This document shows, in pieces, positions 46,601 to 60,803 of a DNA stretch of 64,000 nucleotides. Source of the DNA: Lepidurus packardi (Eukaryota > Arthropoda > Branchiopoda > Notostraca > Triopsidae); assembly GCA_023053545.1 (NCBI GenBank), contig JAKZAN010000005.1:6510001-6574000 (forward strand), given 5' to 3'. The notes beneath the pieces were generated by a model. It did not search any database, had not been told where the DNA came from, and saw nothing but the letters and a program-made list of their open reading frames with translations. The position numbers and the translations under genes are program-made. Position 1 is the first letter of the stretch. Each line of letters opens with the position of its first letter.

Positions 46601-49600
46601 AGTGTACTGCTGTTGAAAGTCCAGTTTAGTTACAGCTGTATCTTATAGTATTGACTGCAGTCAAATAAAGTTTGGGTTTATAGTACAAAAAGTAAGTGAT
46701 CATCTTTTTAAAGGATTAAAAAGGAAGGTTTTCATTAAAATTCGGGTTGACTATACAATGCTTACCATAAGTAGACTTATATTATGTGCGACGCCTTTGC
46801 TAAAAACCTGTTTGCGTCAATGACTAGAAGATGGATTCGCTATTAAAAAGTCATCACCTACTTAAGTCATAATGAAAACGTATTAAATATTTTGACGTTA
46901 GTTTACCATAAGTTCTATTAGCACATAAAAACCAAGCATTTATCGCCATAATTGGTTTATCCTTATTCCAACTACATTTCATACATAGCGAAAAGTGTTT
47001 CCCAAATACGAAAATTTGGGCCATGATATAAAGTATTGTGTAAGAGATTGATGGAGATATTCTTGGAAGGAGAAGCTCGTTATTAATTCGTAGAGCAGTT
47101 TAGTTCGGGGAGTGTCTTTTAGAATATTATGAGTTTGGGTTGATGGACAAAAATTGTTTAATGGATGTTGGGTGCCCTTGATGTCTGACACTAGCATATA
47201 GATTCAAGGTTTTTCCACGTAAGCCTTTCCGTCTGTCTTTCCGCGTGTGCAGCATCCACATTAGCCATAAGGGGAACCTAACGGCCAGGTTTGACCAAAG
47301 GTGGCATGAGAAAAACCTGGGCGGCATGTCATAAACTTGGGTTAATAAGACAGGGCGGTATTTAGACGAGTTGTATCTCCCATAAGGCAAATCTCAATGT
47401 CCTGTACCCTGCGATGCTGTGCATACCAAATGACTCTTATAACGCTGGATAGCTCTTGTCCATGTTACTTACCCGAGCTCTTTACTTTTTTATGTCAGCC
47501 CGAGGACTAATCTACAAGTTATGGATAGAGTGTTCGAAAGAGCAGCTCGTTGTATTGCCATAGTTTCTTTACCAACTCTCTGAACTCTTAGAAACTCTCT
47601 TGGGGCTAAGAAAAGGAGAGTTCTTCTTACAATGTTTGTTACTACTTCCTAGAGTTGAGTCTTTTACAGCTCCTGGCTAAGAATTCGAGCTAATTTTCTT
47701 CATAAGTGGGTACTTTTACCCCCCACAAGTCCCAAATTACCTAGAATCGCAGATGCAAATGGCTCCAGCGACTTTCTACACGCGTTCGTTTGGAAGGAAT
47801 GGTTGTTCTTACCCTTTGCTGTCAGATATTCCTGGTTCTGAGTCCATAACAACTGCAGGAAATCATAATTTGAAAACGAAAAACGAGAACAAGAGTTGGG
47901 GCACTGCGTGTTTCCTTTGCCAAATGATTTTTAATGAGCCCACCCTTGCTATGCTACAAAAGCTGAAAATCAACCTTTTGGGTGTTTCGAAGCGAGTTTT
48001 TTTCTTCTTCCCGTTTTTCAACGAGCGATCTGGCATTGGCATTGGATGAATGGGGTAAAGGAACTATGAAAAAAATGTTGAAAAATTCATGGGGAATGCA
48101 CTAGCGAAACTTGGTGAACCTTATTGAAAGGTTAATGCTGGAATCGTGGAACCCAGGGCAGTCTGTTATATATATACGTAATCTATACAGTTTCCAACAT
48201 TGGTAACCGCCCAAGAAAACAAGTATTTACACGTGTAAATGCCATGATCTATACTGACGCATATCTTAAGTGTGCGGCGCAGCTTAAATTATTGGTTTGG
48301 CTCGAAGTTGTTCACGATTTCAATAACTCATTGGTTATTCCCCCATTTTTTTCCTAAACAGTTCACAACTCTTGATGATAGGTTATGAGAAACGCTCTCC
48401 TGCTTTTCCCTCTCTTTCTTTTGCCTAAACTTATTAAGAATAGCAAAAGGAAAGAAAGGAATATTGAAATTCATCCCGGGATTCTTTTAAGGTTGAAAAC
48501 ATCAGGAAAAGTTAATGATACCTAGGCGCCCCTCAAACTGTCCATGCAAGCATTCCGTCTCTGGACTTGACTCGCATATTCATTTTCGTTTTCCTTTTTT
48601 TCTGCCCAGGTATAACGTGAGCTAGTCCAGGTAAAAATAATCACTGGCGAACCTGTTAAGAGCTGAGGTAAAAAGAAAGAAGCAAATTTTGAAGGCTACA
48701 AGGAGGAGGAGAGGCTGCAGCTCTTCGTTGTGTAGACTTGACAGGTCCTCCCCTGGATCACGAAATGTTGCCTTTTCCCTCTCTCCATTTTTTGCTTTGG
48801 GTGCTGTTTAGCTTAGGTCCGGAGCCCCCTTTTAGTTGTTGCGGTCGGAAATATAGTAATGGTGGCCCATCTGGCTGGTCCTGACCGGGCAACGGCCTAA
48901 ATGGCGGTGCCAACGTGAAGGAACCAAGTTACCTTGAATTGGCGTACCTGCTGGGCGGTATAACTTGTCTGAGCTAGCTTACGGCTTGTACACGTATGTG
49001 TGTTAAGCTTTCCACTGCGATGGCAAGATGGTTGTGGAGCCGGGGCCTCCCGTGGATTTTTTCCCCTGCCTTGTTCTCTACTCGACTCTGGACATGGAAA
49101 ATAATAATAATAATCCCGAGGAGCGCCCAAAAGGAGCCCCCCCACCTTTAGCTTCATCTTTGGTGGGATGATGAAAGTGGCAGCCCTCCTACGAGCGTCC
49201 CCAATGATGTCGACGATGGATGGAAATGGCCGTTTCTACCTAGTTAGCTACGTACGTTCTGGCCTCTCTGGCCTTTTCGTACCTTTTTTCGGTCTTTTAT
49301 AAGTCCTGGCAAATGTTTTCAGAGGAAACCAACAGGCCAAAACACGCCACATACTTCACATACCTTTTGAGTGGTGAATGGTTTCATGCTGACGTTTTTT
49401 TTATTATATTTACTTATAGTTTTTTATTTTCTGGGGGAATGGGCCATTTTATAGACACTTTTTGTATATGTTATGAATAATACGATGTCGAGGCAAGACT
49501 TTGAGGGTAGATCACGATCAGGACCAGAAGTTGGGAATTTATCAATGACGGACAAAGGAGACCGACTTGACTTTGTTGTTTCTTTCGAATTTTATTTTTT

Positions 49601-51180
49601 CTTTCTTTTTCGTTCTTCCGCTTGAATCCTAGAATAGCCCGTATTTGGCGTGAAGAAATAGGCTCTCACGTCATGATTTACTTGCTTGATCAATTTTGTC
49701 TCGTACAGGAAAGAGGGAATCGCTCATTGCAGAGATAGAGATGTTATTCTTGATATGGAAATTTGGGTTTCCAAACGGATTTGGTAGACGCGGCTCTCCA
49801 TCATCTTACAAGAGTTATACAAGTCAACTTATTTCTTCCCGTCTTTTTGTTGCGATGAGTTCGAAAATAAATACAGTCGACCATGTGGAGCCCATGGTCA
49901 ACCGGTTCATAAACTGACGCCTTCACCAACGTACCCTCTGGCAAAGAGACTCAATTTGAATTTTTCTTCCATTTCGTTTTTCTAGTTTTAACTTTGCGCC
50001 CCAAGTCTGAGAAGTTTTGTTAATGACCAAGAACAACTTTCCCACGCAGTTCTTTGGATGACACTTTCAAGGAAACGTTCTGGGACTCGCCAGCCAAAAA
50101 ACAGCATTCAAATTGCCTGGTTTTTGCCATTTTTCGTTGGTTCTTGAAGCATTAATTTCCATCTTGAGAGGTTAAGGACACGAAATGCGAAAAAGCGAAA
50201 TACTCTTTTGCGCAGCACCTGCCCGCCCACCACCTGCTTCTGCGATCAGCAGCTATCTGGTTTTACCATCACCGTATTGGTAATAGCTACGTGCGGTAGT
50301 TGAGGTGATGTCATGTTGCCAAGCTTTATGCTTCCCGACATGCAAAAAACCTCGTGAACCCACCACCAGACCTTAACTCGTTGCTCCGTTCATTAGCTAG
50401 AAAATCCAGACACCAAATAGCTTGTATAGCTCCCCAAATCAACAATCCTTAATTGAATTTGCATATGTGGGCATACACTTGCACGTGAGGCATCATTGCT
50501 ATTTCAAGGACTGTAGAGAACAGTATTTTATAGTTTCTCGTCTTTTTATATGGCGAGAAGGATGTTATGGAGTAGTTTCCAATTAACTTTTGCATCGTTA
50601 GATGTGGGATGACTTCCTGTTCCGTGCTAACACTATATGGGACGCTTGAGCTGGCTGCAAATCCGGTTGCTTGGCGTGTTTTATGAGGTTTCTGTGGCCT
50701 GGCCAAGGTCCTGGCCAGATATCTAAGACAATAGCAAAAACATTAGTAGTGTAATAGCCACTAATCATTGCGATGATTTTATGACAGCCGAAGAAGAGAA
50801 TAATTCCGTCATAAAAAAGGGCCTGTATTGCGCTGGTAATTTACGTGTCGAAAGTCAGAGTCCAATGCGTGACGGGATCGAAATCGAATTGCACTTTTTC
50901 AGTTTCCTTTACTCATTTTTCGTTCTACAGCTTTGCGAGAATCAAAAAAGAAAGGGGAAACAAATATATTACCCTGACACGTTCCATAAGGTGAAGCTCA
51001 GAAAAAAACAATCCTCTTGCATATACTTAACCTAAATTGCTTTGGGAAAATTCAATAAAAAAAAGCTTATAAGGGTTTGGTCAGTTCTTTAGTTCTTTGT
51101 TTCCATATTCAAATTGAAGAACAGCAGGCAAAACCCCTTCATATTCGTACTAACTTGCCGCTGAAACCAACTTTGCGAGT
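43657..51180. other. 7.5 kb gene-poor stretch
   Basis: Nothing recognisable as a gene. Short frames on both strands overlap and lack domains. Present are a five-unit AAT microsatellite at 49100-49114 and a 16-bp perfect palindrome at 48225-48240. Confidence 0.5.
48225..48240. repeat. 16-bp perfect palindrome with E-box core
   Basis: ATTTACACGTGTAAAT reads the same on both strands and contains CACGTG. It could be a binding site for a dimeric bHLH factor; with no gene nearby its role is unknown. Confidence 0.6.
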
Positions 51181-51250
51181 GTGCCACGGGTTTCAAACCA
51201 GTGAAATCCACCTTGTAAGTACTTTACCAGTCAAGCTACCGGTTTGGGAA
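51181..51250 (-). repeat. tRNA-like relic (A-box and B-box)
   Basis: On the minus strand CCGGTAGCTTGACTGGTAAA resembles a tRNA D-arm/A-box and GGTTTGAAACCC, about 30 nt further on, resembles the T-arm/B-box. The segment between is too irregular for a good anticodon arm, and acceptor-stem pairing was not found. It is best read as a tRNA pseudogene or the head of a tRNA-derived SINE. Confidence 0.4.
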
Positions 51251-54200
51251 GGGGAGTTCAAGGTTCATAAGAGGTGAACGTAATTTTGGGTGAATTTTGC
51301 GGGCAGACAAGGTAGACCTTCAAGCTATTTCACACCTGCGCTCTTCCTAAAGACAGGAATGGCGTTATAAATTGCTGGAAGGGACACGTTTCTGCCTTTA
51401 AACTATCCCAAATGGCGTGCCGATGCGTTATTAATTATACAAGGGTGCTCCAGAGCTCGTTGGGGGCATGGTTCGGCCGCACACAACAGAAATATGTTGA
51501 TAGCCTTCTCGTGAGTGTCATTAACTTGACACATTCAAACATGCCGATGGTGTAAACTCAACTTTGGTCCTTGGCAAGCTGTTTTTATGCCATGTTTTCT
51601 TATTTCCACGATGTTTCTGGCGTCCAAAGTCTTTTCTATATGAGGCTCGGTTCGGCTGAAACATCCCCCAGAATCAACTATTTTGAACCATGAATTTCGC
51701 CAGAAGAAGAAGAAGACGGAAAAGAAGGAAGAAAAGGGCGCCCTCATAAAATGCGACATGGACTGGCTTTTCCATCAACAAATCTTTTCCCAGTGACCTT
51801 TGCTGCTCCGTTCCAAATGTAGAGAGGGTGCGAACAAGGCAAAACAATCCAGTTTAGAACCGTCCTTTACAAGTTGACCTGGAAACCAATTACCCTTGTA
51901 GTTTGACCTGACCTCGTCAAACTCCCCTGTGGCCAGATAGAAGGGATCCGCCTTCGCATCATTTAGTTTTCCAAAACCTTGATGGAAATTAGCGTTTTAG
52001 CATTTCGCCCAGCCAAAATAATGCTTTTACAAGGCCCACGCCTTTATTTGTGCCTGGACATGTTCTGTTAGAATTTGAAAAAGGCAAACGCCAAAAAATA
52101 TTTCATACGTCTTAGCCAAGATTCGTGAAAACTGAACTTCCGCTTCGAATTGGTCATACAATTCCAAGTTGTTTTTTTTCGCAAATTGCAATTGCAACGC
52201 TCCTGGGGGTGTGTAGCTTGGAAAGGTTCGCGGGCTGTACTGTTTGGGTGGTCGCTAGTTACCTTTTGAGTGTGGTAATTCCGATTTTGAATATGCAACA
52301 TAAGAACATGTGCTTATCTCGAATTTGTCTTTGTTAGATACGCGTATTCTGCATGGCCAAACCACCAGTACGAAGCTTTGACTTACTAGTTGGACTCGGA
52401 GGAAGTGTATGGCGAAGAAAAGAGTTCCAGTCTGCAACAAACTAACTAAACAAGGCCAACAAGGCGAGTTGGTCACAAGCTGTGACTGAAAAATGTCCAC
52501 CTCCTTCCCAAGCGGGGCTTTTATTGTACGTAAACTATGCGTAATAAGAAGTGAAGGCTAATAATAGAGACAAATGATACGAGACTAGTTCGAAAAACGC
52601 AATATGGTCAGCTGGTTAGAAGTTGGAAGCATAAAGCCAACATGGCAACTGGGAAAAAAGCAAAACAACGAAGAGAGCCTCCAGAGAAAGAACAGCGTGA
52701 CCGACAAGTCCTGCAGACGTGTTTTGTATATTTCCACAAAAAAGAAACACAAACAAGGCAAGATAATAACCTATAGTAATAATGGCTACTTCAGACTTCT
52801 TTCATCGCCAAGTAGAGCACTTGTCATGGCCTGTAATTGTTAAAAAAACAAAACAAAAACGAATAACTACTATCATCACCAATGCCGACAAATGGACCAT
52901 TCAGCATTCTCGCACCTTTTTTGAAATTTGGAAATGGACCACCAGCATCACGTGTTACTGATTTGCTATCGGGAGATGTAAAGTGTGGTTTATGGAAGAG
53001 ATGCGTATTATAAAGGCTAGGGGAAGGTTAGTTAATAGGTTTTTAATTATGTTTCCTGCACGGGGAAAGTAATGGTTTGTTGAAAAGGTTGCGTTTTTAA
53101 GTACTTCACGCTTAGTTCATTATTTTTTCCAAGTTATATTTTCTTTTTTATTTTACTGCGTGATGCTCCCCGAAGAAATTAGTGTTTGATAAGGACCACA
53201 CTGCACGTTAAGCTGAGAATCTGAGGATAAAAATATAAAATAAAAAAGGAAGGGGAAAAAATCGTAAAAAAAGAACGAGCGGATGCAGTAGCCTTGTTTT
53301 TATAGGATATACGACTTCCCATGGCGTCAGTTGATGCTGCTCTCACTTGGTTCCATTTATGACGCCGTTCTCACCGTCGTTTCTTTACAATTAGTGCGAA
53401 TTTCGTTAAATCCACTCGCCCTCTACTTTCTAGAAGCGTACGCGAAGGTATCTACCCTTCACTCACGAAATAATGAAGCCAAGGCACGCAACCGTGTCTC
53501 GTAAAGCAAATGACAAATGGTTGTGTGCCCTTACCCTTGCTCTTCGTATTTCAGGTTTCCCGAGCAGTAAAAAAACGCATTAGGCGCAAGCAAACGAGCA
53601 TACTACACTCACCGAACTTATACTTACGTCTGTATTCATTGAATTCAAGCTCCCAAAAAAGTATTTACAATTCCGACCAACTTTTGGCCTATTTATTACA
53701 TATCCCCACTGCCTCGAGGGGTGAAAACATGGGTCTTGTGTTGTAGCTGTTAGTTAGTATCTTGGTTAAGTCTCTCGGGGTGAAAAAGGGAAAAGCGGGC
53801 CTTTTTTTATTTCAGTGTTTACTTTCCATCACCCTTTGACAGAGGAGAAAACACATTTTTTGCTTTTCTTTTTCTATTTTGCGTAAAGAAAGCGAAAGCC
53901 TTGAAACCTGGTTAGGCTAGCAGCGTTGACAAAATTATGACTAGCAATTATCGAGTTTAGTTTGCCCAAACGTAATTCGCTCAACTTGGAACGAGCTGAT
54001 GCCATGCAAAGCCATCTGCAGTGCTGAAAGCTTCTGGGTGATGGTGCACACGTAAAGGAAATGAAGGCTGAGCATGCGAATCTCACACAAGTCGCAAAGA
54101 GTAGTTATAGGTTTCTCTAACACGTCTGTTTTTTAATACGTGAGTTATTAATTGGTCCAATAACAAAAGCAAGTTGCAGTCTTCTTGCAACGAAATGGAC

Positions 54201-57200
54201 AATGTTCAGTGTAAAGTAAAGGTGAGAAGTGGTGGAGAGCATTTGGCGACATTGCAAACACATGCCATAACTGGTCAATACGGTGTTGCTCGCTAATTAG
54301 GCATGCAGGGCAGGTACTGCAAAGTAAGGAGAAGCAAAGGTAAGTGTGTTTTACGGTTATTACTATTCAGAAAAGGTACTTGGAGAATCACACACGTACT
54401 TGAGGTCTGACGCACAGTGACAAATGATGGAGCAAACGCTTGTCGGCAGCCAAAACAAAGGCCGCGTGATGGTAAAGCCTTCTCCGCAATCTGTCTTGCC
54501 CATAATTACAAGCACTTGGCTTTCAATTTCGCACCTTCCACGCAGGGCCACCCAGGGCAGCCGGCAGAGCAGGGTCTTTTGCAGCTTTGTTCTTTCGTAG
54601 TTATGTGACGTGGTTAACAATGAGAAAACCACTTATGTGTGTGTCCTAAAAGAGCCCGAGTTTGCCATGGAGGGGTTACAAAGACCCTGTTTTTATTTTT
54701 GCACGTGGTTTCTGGGTCTTTTTCTTTGCCCGCTGGCTTAGAATTAACTATCGCGATGGCTTCCTTCCTTACATATTAAGAGGGAAGGTATTTCGTTTTA
54801 TGAACAGAACCTTAGCCAATCTGAAATGAGCTTTTCTTTCGGGACCCGCTTCTTTACGTTAGGGTGGTAGGAAACTGGCATTTATTTGCAATTTATTCCA
54901 CTCTGGGAAAAGGTTGATTAGAAATGATGAAACCTAGCAATTGAAGAGCAATAGAATGTCAGCCAGTCCTACACTTACATTGTTTCGGATTTATGATTCG
55001 ACATTTCTTCGTCTTGGTGTCTTTTCTCTACAGAAAGAATCTAATATCCCACACACGTGCTGGTTCGTTTTACTTCTTTCCCCCGGCTTGCCGTATTTTT
55101 TAGCGCCAAACGCGACCACGAAAAAATTTCTTACCCTGTGAATGTTATCGGTAGACGGAAGCTTTTGCTAAGGGCTAGACTTGAAATTATACAGCGTAGG
55201 TCCTGAGTTTTGTTAGTTAAAGCGTTAATTAAGCCTGTGTTATTTTTCATCCCTCTTCGGCGCTGTTGACCTGCGGTTGCGGCACGAATCAGCCAGTTAA
55301 ACAGGGATTTATATTTTTTCAGGCCCTTCCTGTGCCTATACCGCTATATGCATATACTTAATGCTAATATTATCGTAATGTTTAATTAATGTTAACACCA
55401 GGATTCTTTTAGTAAGTTCTATTTTCTTTTTTAGATGATTGGTGCTGCCCAAATTGGGCTTCATTTTGAATTGAGACTCAACTCCATGCTAGTGTTTTTC
55501 ACTTTTGACTGCTAACAGCCTCTAAAGTGTGCCTGGTAAAGTGTACCTCTTCGACTACACAGTAAGCATAAACATTCACTTCTCCCTTCTTTCTTTTGCT
55601 TTCCCTTAGGCTGTCTAGGTCGCCAGATTCAAAAACAAAAACAGTGTATCCTGGCTTGTCCGCAATTGCCAAGAAATGTGTGCTAATTCTTTCAAACCGA
55701 AACACTTGCGTTGACTAGTGAACCTTAAAAGTAAACTGGCATAATCCAAGCCAAATCATAGAGCTATATATAGGTATGGAAGGAGTTCCCTTCTAATCTG
55801 GTAATATTCAGAGCTATTAGATCGGTAATTAAATCTCTTTGTCTGCAAGTCCGCGAACTTAAGAAAAGGGCAGTCTCGCCTGTGGGGCTCGGTTCGCTTG
55901 CCCAGCTTTTGCTAAATTAGTAAAAGACCTCCTATAGTGTCGCTGGGCGAGACGCTTAAATTTCTAATTTTCGTCAGATTTCCTCTCGCCCCAGCAACCT
56001 TGAATATATCTGAATAGGACTGGACACGTTGGAGTAGTTTCCCCCAAGTCCAATGGCCTTTTATTGCCTTTTACCCCATCTTTTATGTCAATCATCGAAG
56101 GTCTTGGACAACAATGCATTGTTATTACAGAATAGCCTGTTGATGTTGTGTCAGGGGTGGCCTTTCTTTGCAACTTTGGGAGCTGATGAAGGGCGTTGTC
56201 GCAACAGGTTTTGGCGCCTGATTTCATTAGCTTGAGCCCAACGCACACAAGCTACCTGCCACCACTTTCTTTTTCCTTTTTATTTTTCCTTGCTTTTAAA
56301 ATTTTACCTGCAACATGTCATAGTTAGTCTTCATCCCGTATTTTCTTCACCTAATGGAGAACACCTCATTTAGACGATCCTATAAGTCGGTCTCGGTAAT
56401 ATTCCCCATTTACATATGTAACCGGAATCTAGCGGTATCCCAGCGACCACCCTGCTCGATGAAGAAAAACTACAGGCTGTTTATTTCGTTTCAAATAAAA
56501 TCTGATATTAATCGACAAGACTTGTACACCCTTTCCTCATTGTCTTAATACGTAGCACACGTTTTGGCCTGGCGTGGGTTTGTGTACTGTAAAAGTAGTT
56601 TATAATGAAGGTTCAAACAATAAGAATAAAAAGCGGGGAAAAAAGCCCCCATGCAGGGACTTCATGAGTTTTGTGCGTCTGAGCTTCAGAGCGGCAATTT
56701 TATCTGAAACAAAGAAGCCTTCAACAACTCATTACCATAACAGTAATCCGTACAATCTCTATTGCGAAACCCAAGTCTGCAATTCTTGAAGTCATGGGGC
56801 GTGTTTTGCGTTGCGTTGTTATGAGTTCGCGAATTGCGGAGGTACTGCTACATAATTATGGAGCATAGGGCTTTTGGAGCTAATTTAAATCTTTGGCTAC
56901 GAAGAACTTTTTTTTTTGGTATTGCAGCAGTCTCAGCATCTGTGCAGGTCTTGAAAAGAGCTTGAAAGGAGCTATTTTTGTGTGGTCAAAGGAAACTGGC
57001 CCGCCATCCTCGCTTTTGTCGGGACTGACAGTACATATACAGGCTGCCTGTAGTGGCCCCAGCAAAGTTTCTTATTGAAGTAAAAGAGCGTACTTCATAA
57101 CCACTCCGGGGAGGAGAAAGAATTTTTTTGATGTTTTTTGTTCGTGTGAAAGAAAATCATAAGAAAAGAAGAGATGTCGAATTTGATCTCGGTCATGGCG

Positions 57201-57707
57201 GTCTCCTGAAGCTTTAGCGTCAGAGATCAAAGCGAATCAAAGCTCTATTGTTTTTTAGCCTGCTGATACCGCCAGACGGCCAAGAGCGCAAGACACAATA
57301 AGCGAGTTCCTTTGCCGTTGCTATAGTCAATTGTGAGCTTAATTTTTGGTACCTCGTCCTTTACATTAATATTATGAAAAGACAGAAAGGCTTGTAGACT
57401 GTTTTTTACTTCTTTTTATTAAGAAGCAGCCCCTGCCCTGCTGGTTTTGCTGGCTCTGCACTATAGAAATCTTGCGGTTACGGTTTAACTTCCATCTCAT
57501 CACCGTAAGCATATATAAATGGCTCTTGTAAAGCGAGCAATGAGCCAGAAACCTGTAGGACTCGTGGGCCGAAACATTTCCTAGCTTTCGGGATTCAGTC
57601 AACCCCATTTCTCCTAAAAATGTAGCCTAATTAAGGCAACGGTTTGCTGCAAGTAGTTGATCGTTTTTTGTCACAAGAGGGCACTGATGTCATACCGTTT
57701 CTCAGTC
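51251..57707. other. 6.5 kb gene-poor stretch
   Basis: No gene, domain or structured repeat that I can support. Long poly-A/T-rich patches and short overlapping frames only. Confidence 0.5.
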
Positions 57708-58068
57708 AACATGTTCTCCGGATTTACTGACAAACGTATGTACTGTATCCCGCTGTCGAAATTGCACTAGTGTGTGTCACTTTCCAACAATTAATTTTGT
57801 TTTTTCAGCTAATGGAGGGAAAGAAAATACAAGTTCTAGCTCTCAGTTCAATTTCTAGTTCTCATCAACGGAAGTTATGAGAATCTTTAACATAACCTAA
57901 GCTATAACCTAACCTATGCTATCCTAACCTCATGCATTTCCAATCCAACTACCTATTTTCAACTCGAGTGACACCCTTGTGTCATGCTTTATCCGGAGAA
58001 CGTTTTGCAACAGTATGACACCCTTGGTGTCAGTTTTATCTCCGAGTTCTGAAACCGGAGAACATGTT
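57708..58068. mobile_element. 361-bp inverted-repeat element with telomere-like motifs
   Basis: AACATGTTCTCCGG at 57708-57721 is matched exactly by its inverse at 58055-58068, and similarity continues imperfectly inward. Inside, 57891-57930 carries several CCTAA / AACCTAACCT units like degenerate arthropod TTAGG repeats. Two GACACCCTT hairpins (about 57968-57983 and 58016-58031) are each followed by a TTTATC...CCGGAGAAC string, so the right part is itself a diverged tandem duplication. A MITE is the simplest reading; a target duplication was not found. Confidence 0.5.
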
Positions 58069-60803
58069 CTCATTGTAATTTTATAAACTTTAAACAAGAA
58101 ATTGAAACAAACAGGAAAAGATAATTGAAAAATATATTTTTTAATATCTTACTAGTAAGACCTACACAGCTATGTTCGTGCTATTTTGATATATGATTTA
58201 CTAACTATTTTCGTAACTTGGAAGACTCTGAAGAAGAGAAAAATTTTACGGAAACAGATATTAAAAATGCACGTATTTTAAAAGACTACGTCCCGTACAT
58301 TACTGTTATTATATTGCACAGAGAATAAGAAATTTCGAATACAAATGCCATGCTATACTGCCATAAGGGTTCCAGTACACTGTGGCCTTAACGGGCCTAA
58401 GCACTTTTCTCCTGTTCTTCTTTCGTTATTTGTGTTCATAAAACTTATGGTTTAGGAGGTCTATTTAAAAAAAAATTGGGAACACAGACTCTAAATTAAG
58501 GGAATGGAGCTTAGCTTTTGATGGTACTTTGCCGGAGTTCTGCTGATATTGCCTCGCACACAGCAGGAGTAACAAAAAATATGAGAAGAAGGAAAAATTA
58601 GGAGAATCGTTGAAGGTTACGAGTTATAAAGAGGCTATTAGTATGCCACCAAGAGCGATTCTTCATAGCAACAGAGGACGATCAACCTCTCACGTGTTCC
58701 AAAGCTTCTAGGGCCCGTTTGCTCATGCCTCCAAATGAAAACGATGCACATTACAATAGTTTTATAACAATAAGCTTTTCCGTTTACCACTGCGAGCCCG
58801 CTATCAAGGTGGTCGCTTCACGTCGAAAACCCATTTCTATTTTTCTATTGGACGTGGGGTCCGGGATCTCGGATATAGAGAAGCTTTTTACATTAAAGGA
58901 CAGGTGTGGTGTGATCTCATGCAGCACAAGGCAAGCAACAAGGAAATCCATTCACGGTGCGTGGGAGGTATCACAATCCAACAGGACGTGAGAACATGTA
59001 ACGCTGTAACTGATAAATTTTTGCATATTTTTCTCTAGATCCCTCCCAATACTCTATAAGATTCGCTCGGGCATTCCTTAGAGGTGTATAATGGCTTAGA
59101 TAGAATGCGCGCAGGTTTGTCCTGTCCGGGATCATCTATCAAAAGTGCTGGCAAGTGACAAGCTCACGCAGAGACCGGCACTGAAGACTCCCTAGGATGT
59201 CTCTTCTCCTGTTTTTTTCATTAGATTTCTTCAATATGGGCAACCCCATCTGCAATGCACTCGAGCTCCATTACTTGATTCATTAGCGATAGCAGAATAG
59301 AGAGTCCACGCATTTCTTTCGCAGGTACCACTCTATAGGCAGCCATGATTTAAGATGTTATTTCTTATTATATTTTCTTACCATCGAAAGTTTAAACTGT
59401 TGGCAAGAAAATTTCTGTAAATGTATTTATTTTTTTGTATTTTTTACCTCGTGTGAGCAGAACCAAAACCACCTTATGGATTACTTGACGGGACAAAAAA
59501 ATTGGGAGTCAAAACTTGAGCTCCTTTCCAAGTCCTAACAGTTGTCTGATCGATGTGTGTATGGAGTAAGTTTGAGCAAAATAAAAATCAAGCTGGGGAT
59601 GGGTTAGGTATCCTTCTGACTTGTCCTGATCAGGCTAGTAAGAGCTGTCAAGAATTTTTCGCAGAGAAACCACCAACCGAGCGTGAAGGATTCGGGGTGA
59701 TTCACATGGCGAAAGATCCCGTTGTGTATGTCGTCGGTTCTCGGGAGTGTCATCCGAGTTGTCTAGTGACACGACTACAGAATGAAAATCTGATTCTTTG
59801 AACCCGATTTCCTCTTTCCGGGCAGTATTTTGTTTCGGTTTCATGTGAACGCCGAGTCACGGCCCTAAAATTCACGTTTTTGGTGTCAATGAACGGGGCA
59901 AAATTCACCAACTCGTTCCAAGTCGTTTAAGTGCCGTATTTCTGTGAGTGTTAGACAAATCGAACGGGCAAGAAAGTTCCGTGAAAGATGCTTTGCGCCT
60001 TGGGAGGGTCGTGTACGCGCAAAAGGAAGAAATGGTCTAGCCAGTTAACGATGTTTGCACATTGAAAGCTGGGATAAACACCCAAGCAGAATCATTAACA
60101 GTTATGGATGATGCACAGCGAGTTTATTGGTTTACGCCGTTGGTTGCAAGCCAGTTGCTCTTCCCATGGACTGAATAACAGCAAAGATTTCGGTCTGTTT
60201 TTCGTAGCTTAGTGTTAGTAATGTATACAAGAAGCTCATGTAATGATGATCATTAGCGATGTTTTTAGGAAATAATAGGGCCATTTCCCAAGAAAATTAA
60301 TGTACTTCCGTGACATCACTTTTCTTTTATCGCTGACTTCATTTATATGAGCCGATCCAGATACAGTAGAGACAATCTAATGAACATGATGCCTAACGCC
60401 ACCTAGTTGGTCATATCGAGCGTTAAATCGGGCGTTTAAAGAAGCATTATGCATAGTTATTGTTTTTCTTTCCACGATACCATAACTGTTGATATCCACA
60501 GCGTTGTGTTCATTAGTAAGGCCCTAAAAACAGTTAAGACTCGTGAATGAATAAATATTCAAAATTCAATTAATGTCACAAACGCACCTGTAAGTTTACA
60601 ACATGTAGAGCCTTACACCAAATTAAATTTGGAATGCTAGTCTTTCAGGTAGCTCTAAAATTTTTAAAGCATTGTATTCTGGTAAAACCATGTAGAATTG
60701 ACGAATTCATTTAAAATTTCAGTTCAGTTAAACCTGTTTGTATACTGACTGCACTAGCACAGTGACGTCACAAAGAAAAGTCGAATGTACGGGAAGTAGA
60801 CAC
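58069..60803. other. 2.7 kb gene-poor stretch
   Basis: No gene seen. It contains copy 2 of the terminal-repeat-like motif (58359-58389, minus orientation). Confidence 0.5.
58359..58389 (-). repeat. terminal-repeat-like motif, copy 2
   Basis: On the minus strand it reads GGCCACAGTGTACTGGAACC then CTTATGGC. It is the best match to copy 3 (63942-63972) and shares the frame of copy 1 (41293-41322), facing it. Confidence 0.5.
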
